This document shows positions 13,141-16,850 of a DNA stretch of 16,850 bases, piece by piece. Position 1 is the stretch's first letter. Every line of letters starts with the position of its first letter. The notes under the pieces are model-generated. The model saw only the letters and a program-made list of their open reading frames with translations, was not told where the DNA came from and did no database searches. The stretch is from Collinsella sp. (GTDB lineage: Bacteria > Actinomycetota > Coriobacteriia > Coriobacteriales > Coriobacteriaceae). Made by a program: the position numbers and the translations under genes. Location of the stretch: assembly GCA_019419645.1 (NCBI GenBank), contig DXZN01000047.1, forward strand, positions 1-16,850, written 5' to 3'.

Positions 13141-14778
13141 TTAGCGCTCGTAAATCATGTTGCCCGCCAGGTAGGTGGTCTGAACCTTGGTAGCCTGAAG
13201 CTCTTGGGGGTCGATGGTGAGCGGGTTTTGGTCCAGGACTACCAGATCGGCGTATTTGCCGGGCTCCAAGCTGCCGAGGTTTTGCTCGTCGCCCGCTGCA
13301 TAGGCGCTGCCCAGGGTGTAGTTGCGCAGGGCTGTTGCTGCATCGATGCGCTCGCTCGGTAACCAGCCGCCCTCGGGCCAGTGGCTTTTGGGGTCCTGGC
13401 GCGTGATAGCCGTGTAGAGCACATTCATGCTGGTAACGGGCGTGATAGGGCTGTCGGTACCGAAGGCTTGGCGAATGCCGCGCTGCTTATAGGTTGCGAA
13501 CGGCCACATGATGCGGCTGCGCTCCAAGCCCAGGTCGCGCTCCGGACCACCCGGGTCGAGCGTGATATGGCAGGGCTGGCTCGAGGCAACCACGTCGAGC
13601 TTGCGCAGGCGGTCGATGTCCTCGGGCAGAAGGTTCTCCAGATGCTCGAGCGTGTTATGGCCGTGCTGGGGCAGGCCGTACAGGTCGGCGGCCTCCTCAA
13701 AGATATCGAGCGCGGCATGGATGGCGCCGTCGCCGATGACGTGAATACGCACAGTGTGGCCACGCTCCGCAGCCGCCAGAACCAGCTTACGCATGCGCTC
13801 GGCGGGAACTGTCAGACGGCCCTGGTCGCCCGGGAAGCGCGGATTGGTATAGGGCTCGGTGAGATACGCCGTGTGTTCGCTCGACACGCCATCGAAGAAC
13901 TGCTTAAAACCAGGCGCCGAGAGCAGCGCGTTGTTCGCGTAGCGGGTCTGTAGCTCTTCCAAGCGCGATTGGTCATCCAGCAGCGTGGGAAACAAATGGG
14001 CGCGGATGCCCAGCTTGCCGGCTGCCTGCAGTTTGTCGTAGACATCGTCGCGGATAAAGTCGCAGCCCGGCATGGGCATGAGCGACATATCGCATATCGA
14101 GGTGATGCCCTGCTCGGCCATACGCTTCATCTGGTCGGCGTAAGCGCTCGCGATGCGGTCCTCGCCCAGCCACTCAAGGCAGCGCGGTAGCAGCTGCATG
14201 GCAGCCGCCTCGTGAGCAATGCCCGTGAGTTCGCCGTTTGCATCCTTGTCGTAACTGCCGCCCGCTGGCGGCTCGCTGTCGCGCGTGACGCCGAGCGCCT
14301 CGAGTGCGCGGCTGTTGAGCCAAAGCGTGTGCCCGTCGCCCGAATACATAACGCAGGGACGATCGGGGAATGCCGCATCGAGCGACGCCTTGGTAGGATG
14401 CTCGGGCGGATCCCAACGGTAATCGCGCCAGCCCTGCGTCACAACCCAAGCGTCACTAGGCAGATCCTGGGAAAACTCGAGCGCATGTTGCACCAGCGCC
14501 GCCTCGGACGTGCCCATATCCATGAGCATGTACGGCGAGGAACCGACCGAGGTATGGAAGAAGTGCAGATGAGCGTCATGGAAACCGGGGCAGACAAACT
14601 GCTCGCCGTAGTCGATAACCGGCGTGGCGGCAGGCGCGGCGGCAATCACGTCATCGGGCGCACCGACTGCGACGATACGGTCGCCTGCGATGGCAATCGC
14701 CAGCTCGCGGGCGGTATCGATGCCGTCTTGCGCGGTAAAGACGTTTTTGGAGCGGATAATCCGATCGATATGTTGCAT
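13141..14778 (-). CDS. YtcJ-type metal-dependent amidohydrolase (amidohydrolase family 3)
   Basis: A 545-aa hydrolase of the amidohydrolase superfamily expected to cut C-N bonds with one or two bound metals; the substrate is unknown. The metal motif HDAHLHFF follows the first beta-sandwich strands (His70, His72). Further landmarks are TQGWRDYRW, the YSGDGHTLWLNSRALEALG block, VRIHVIGDGAIHAALDIFE, NTLEHLENL and AFGTDSPITPV with the catalytic-type Asp. LEPGKYADLVVLDQNP then appears before the C-terminal sandwich strand. No signal peptide is seen. The reading frame is open far upstream through the antisense of the next gene, so the start must be chosen. ATGs at 14790, 14784 and 14778 are possible; GGGG six nt before 14778 favours the last. 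It is divergent from the M20 gene. Confidence 0.9.
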   Translation of the reverse strand: MQHIDRIIRSKNVFTAQDGIDTARELAIAIAGDRIVAVGAPDDVIAAAPAATPVIDYGEQFVCPGFHDAHLHFFHTSVGSSPYMLMDMGTSEAALVQHALEFSQDLPSDAWVVTQGWRDYRWDPPEHPTKASLDAAFPDRPCVMYSGDGHTLWLNSRALEALGVTRDSEPPAGGSYDKDANGELTGIAHEAAAMQLLPRCLEWLGEDRIASAYADQMKRMAEQGITSICDMSLMPMPGCDFIRDDVYDKLQAAGKLGIRAHLFPTLLDDQSRLEELQTRYANNALLSAPGFKQFFDGVSSEHTAYLTEPYTNPRFPGDQGRLTVPAERMRKLVLAAAERGHTVRIHVIGDGAIHAALDIFEEAADLYGLPQHGHNTLEHLENLLPEDIDRLRKLDVVASSQPCHITLDPGGPERDLGLERSRIMWPFATYKQRGIRQAFGTDSPITPVTSMNVLYTAITRQDPKSHWPEGGWLPSERIDAATALRNYTLGSAYAAGDEQNLGSLEPGKYADLVVLDQNPLTIDPQELQATKVQTTYLAGNMIYER

Positions 14779-14865
14779 GGGCATCCCCATCTCTGGCAGG
14801 AAATTCAACACCCCCGAGTGTACTCCCCCGCCCTTGTAACAAAACCCCAAGCGGCAAACGGCAAC

Positions 14866-14895
14866 TTTACCAGCCCTAGCGGCAGGTGGCATACT
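14866..14895 (+). promoter_or_regulatory. Candidate promoter of the M20 amidohydrolase
   Basis: TTTACC (14866-14871) and CATACT (14890-14895) are spaced by 18 nt, with TGG directly before the -10. The start codon lies 52 nt after the -10. The 168-bp divergent region must also hold the minus-strand promoter, for which no clear boxes stand out. Confidence 0.4.
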
Positions 14896-14946
14896 GGAGA
14901 GAGCCTGTACGATTTTGCGATCAACCCAGCAAGGAGCAAATCGACC

Positions 14947-16410
14947 ATGACGAAGACCAAGGCACAGCAGATTATGGCGGCGACCGAGGCTCGCGCGGCC
15001 GACGACGTCACCGCAGCCATCAAAGATATCGCTACCGAGTTTGAGCCCTATATCATCAAGCAGCGCCGCCACTTCCATAAGCACCCGGAGCTGAGCCTCG
15101 CCGAGGAGCGCACGACCTCCGACATCGCCAACCAGCTCGACGCCATGAATATCCCCTACGAGCGTCCGCTCAAGACCGGCTTGGTGGCAACGCTTCGCGG
15201 TACCGCGCCGGATGCCTACCGCGAGGACGGCACGCCACGCCGCCGCATCCTGCTGCGCGCCGACATCGACGCCCTGCCCGTCACCGAGCAGACCGGCGAA
15301 GAGTTCGCCAGCGTCAACGAGGGCTGCATGCACGCCTGCGGTCACGACTGCCATATCGCCATGATGCTCGGCACGCTGCAAATCCTGCGCCATATGACCG
15401 ACGACATCCACGGCGAGGTCCGCATCGTCTTCCAGCCCAGCGAGGAAAACGGCCAGGGCGCCAAGCTCATGATCGGCACGGGCGTGCTCGACGGCGTCGA
15501 TGGCGCCTACGCCGCGCACATCTGGAGTGAGGTCGACGCCGGCACCGTGAGCTGCGAGCCCGGTCCGCGCATGGCCAATACCGACTGGTTCCGCATCGAC
15601 GTCCGCGGCACCTCGTGCCATGGCGCCATGCCCCAGCGAGGTCACGACGCCGTCATGGTTGCCGCCGAGATTGTCAACGCCCTGCAGACCATCGTCTCGC
15701 GCGAAATCAGCCCCTACGAGCCGGCCGTCATCACCGTCGGCGAGCTGCACGGCGGCACCGCGCGCAACGTTATCGCCGGCACGGCCTACCTCGCCGGCAC
15801 GGTGCGCACCTACGGAGATTCGACCCACGAGGAAATGCCGGAGCTTATGCGCCGCATCGTGGAGCATACCGCGGCCGCCTTGGGCGCCGAGGCAGAGCTC
15901 ACCGACTACACCATCGCCAACTACAAGGTCGAAAACGACGCCGCCTCGAGCGAGCGCTGCCGTCAGGCCGTAATCAAGTGCCTGGGCCCCACCGGCCAAG
16001 GACATTATCGCGGCACGCTTTCGGGCGAGGATTTTTCGGAGTACCTGCGCCTCGTACCGGGCGTGCTCGCCTTTGTAGGTACGCGCAACCCCAAGATTGG
16101 CGCCACGTACGCCCAGCATTCCTGCTTTTACAAGATTGACGAGACCGTGCTGGCAAAGGGCTCCATGGTGGCCGCCCAGTATGCTATCGACTTTTTGGCC
16201 GAGCCCACGCAAGAGGAGCTCGACGGCCCCGCGATTACCGCAGTCGCCGAAACCAACCCCGATCTGGCCGCCAAGTTGCGCTCTGCCAAGGCGACGACCG
16301 CCGAGGCTCGCGACGCCATCCATGATGCCCGAACGGCTCGCCATGCCGCGATCAAGGGCATCCACGACGCACGCGCTGCTGCACGCCGTGAGGAGAAACA
16401 CGACGAGTAG
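14947..16410 (+). CDS. M20D family amidohydrolase/peptidase with C-terminal extension
   Basis: A 487-aa metal-dependent hydrolase of the family containing N-acyl-amino-acid amidohydrolases, hippurate hydrolases and similar enzymes. It would free an amino acid from an acyl or peptidyl conjugate in the cytosol. Expected metal ligands are visible: Cys131 and His133 in HACGHDCH, Glu166-Glu167 in QPSEENG, His191 in AAHIW and His391 in AQHSCFY. The dimerisation-domain segment GTSCHGAMPQRGHDAV (221-236) and GTLSGEDFS (356-364) are intact. Family members usually end near residue 415-420. Here about 65 more residues follow (from about 421), Ala-rich and highly charged, with Ala/Arg/His-rich helical repeats. 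The start ATG has AAGGAG about 11 nt upstream; an open frame continues upstream but lacks a site. Substrate is unknown. Confidence 0.92.
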   Translation: MTKTKAQQIMAATEARAADDVTAAIKDIATEFEPYIIKQRRHFHKHPELSLAEERTTSDIANQLDAMNIPYERPLKTGLVATLRGTAPDAYREDGTPRRRILLRADIDALPVTEQTGEEFASVNEGCMHACGHDCHIAMMLGTLQILRHMTDDIHGEVRIVFQPSEENGQGAKLMIGTGVLDGVDGAYAAHIWSEVDAGTVSCEPGPRMANTDWFRIDVRGTSCHGAMPQRGHDAVMVAAEIVNALQTIVSREISPYEPAVITVGELHGGTARNVIAGTAYLAGTVRTYGDSTHEEMPELMRRIVEHTAAALGAEAELTDYTIANYKVENDAASSERCRQAVIKCLGPTGQGHYRGTLSGEDFSEYLRLVPGVLAFVGTRNPKIGATYAQHSCFYKIDETVLAKGSMVAAQYAIDFLAEPTQEELDGPAITAVAETNPDLAAKLRSAKATTAEARDAIHDARTARHAAIKGIHDARAAARREEKHDE

Positions 16411-16445
16411 TCGTCACACCCATCCATAACAGCCTGGCTAAAGCA

Positions 16446-16483
16446 GAGCGGGGGCGGACGTATCGAAACGTCCGCCCCCGCTC
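16446..16483. terminator. Hairpin terminator after the M20 gene, possibly bidirectional
   Basis: A perfect 15-bp GC-rich stem (16446-16460 with 16469-16483) with an 8-nt loop stands 35 nt after the M20 stop. It is followed by ATTCTTC on the plus strand and TGCTTTAG on the minus strand. It separates convergent genes, so it can serve both; both T-tracts are weak. Confidence 0.7.
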
Positions 16484-16541
16484 ATTCTTCAAGCGCTATT
16501 TCTACCATTTCTACCCCGTCCCCAAATAGCAGGCGGCGTGG

Positions 16542-16850
16542 CTACTCGTCCTGAGGCTCCTCATCGGAGCTTGGCTCGGACGCCGACTCAGGTGCAGGTG
16601 CCGGCTCAGGCGCAGGCTCGGGCTCAGATGCCGTCTCAGACTCGGGCGCCGGCTCAGACTCGGTCGCGGGAGCGGGTGCAGGCGCCGGCGAAGCATCCGG
16701 AGCGCTGTAACCCGAAGGAGCGGACTTCTTCTCGAAGGGCAACACAAAAGTCAGGACGTCGTCCTTATCCTCATCGGCCCACTCGCTTGCATAGCGTGCG
16801 GCCCAATAGCCAACGGCACGGTGCTTGAGCATCTTGCCAAAGACCGTAAG
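16542..16850 (-). CDS. 3' end of an unrecognised gene with an acidic Pro/Ala/Glu/Ser tail
   Basis: The frame is open to the window edge, reading LTVFGKMLKHRAVGYWAARY and on, so the true start is probably outside; an in-frame ATG at 16832 is not preceded by any reason to prefer it. About 55 ordered-looking residues (with YASEWADEDKDD and FVLPFEKK) are followed by about 48 residues of low-complexity sequence made almost only of Pro, Ala, Glu and Ser, strongly acidic. Such tails often act as flexible spacers or surface-exposed stalks, but here no membrane or cell-wall anchor follows. I do not recognise the family. It converges on the M20 gene and shares the hairpin at 16446-16483. Confidence 0.6.
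   Translation of the reverse strand, partial: LTVFGKMLKHRAVGYWAARYASEWADEDKDDVLTFVLPFEKKSAPSGYSAPDASPAPAPAPATESEPAPESETASEPEPAPEPAPAPESASEPSSDEEPQDE

Noticed and set aside
14212..14946. Upstream extension of the M20 frame
   Set aside because: It overlaps the antisense of the amidohydrolase gene, and a ribosome site is present only before 14947.
14779..16401. The minus-strand frame that extends the YtcJ-type amidohydrolase by more than 500 residues at its N-terminus
   Set aside because: The extension is antisense to the M20 gene, whose plus-strand frame has all catalytic motifs; the amidohydrolase family begins near 14778-14790.

Overview
This window is about 60% GC by eye, with genes packed mainly on the minus strand. 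The gene order and protein sequences suggest a high-GC, gut-type actinobacterium of the class Coriobacteriia, most likely Collinsella. That placement comes from recognising protein style and intergenic style, not from a marker gene, so it is moderate. No rRNA, tRNA, CRISPR array, intact insertion sequence or prophage gene was seen.

Layout, left to right. (1) 254-5142, minus strand: an arginine biosynthesis operon transcribed argC-argJ-argB-argD. Together these genes run the acetylated ornithine pathway, with ArgJ recycling the acetyl group. A 37-bp imperfect palindrome with TGCAT ends (5228-5264) sits upstream of argC and is a candidate ArgR-type operator. (2) 5309-9854, minus strand: a riboflavin-uptake operon. 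A promoter (9827-9854) and an FMN riboswitch (9639-9816) precede a RibU-like substrate-binding subunit, a fused double-ATPase EcfA1-EcfA2 and EcfT. Two tandem paralogous pyridoxamine-5'-phosphate-oxidase-like small proteins follow. A strong hairpin (5309-5362) closes the unit. (3) 10021-12533: the groES-groEL chaperonin operon (minus strand). It is bracketed on both sides by 145-nt nested inverted repeats whose outer arms of 36 and 38 bp are perfect. (4) 12534-13073: about 540 bp with no convincing gene but several inverted repeats. (5) 13074-16483: a divergent pair, a YtcJ-type metal-dependent amidohydrolase (minus) and an M20D-type amidohydrolase/peptidase (plus) with an unusual charged C-terminal tail, each followed by a hairpin terminator. 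(6) 16542-16850, minus: the 3' end of a gene with an acidic Pro/Ala/Glu/Ser-rich tail that runs off the window.

Most genes are housekeeping or ordinary metabolism. The least explained material is intergenic: the two equal-length giant hairpins around groESL, the inverted-repeat-rich spacer next to them, and the candidate regulatory palindromes in front of argC and groES. No clearly new multi-gene system was found. The best candidate for something undescribed is the nested palindrome pair.
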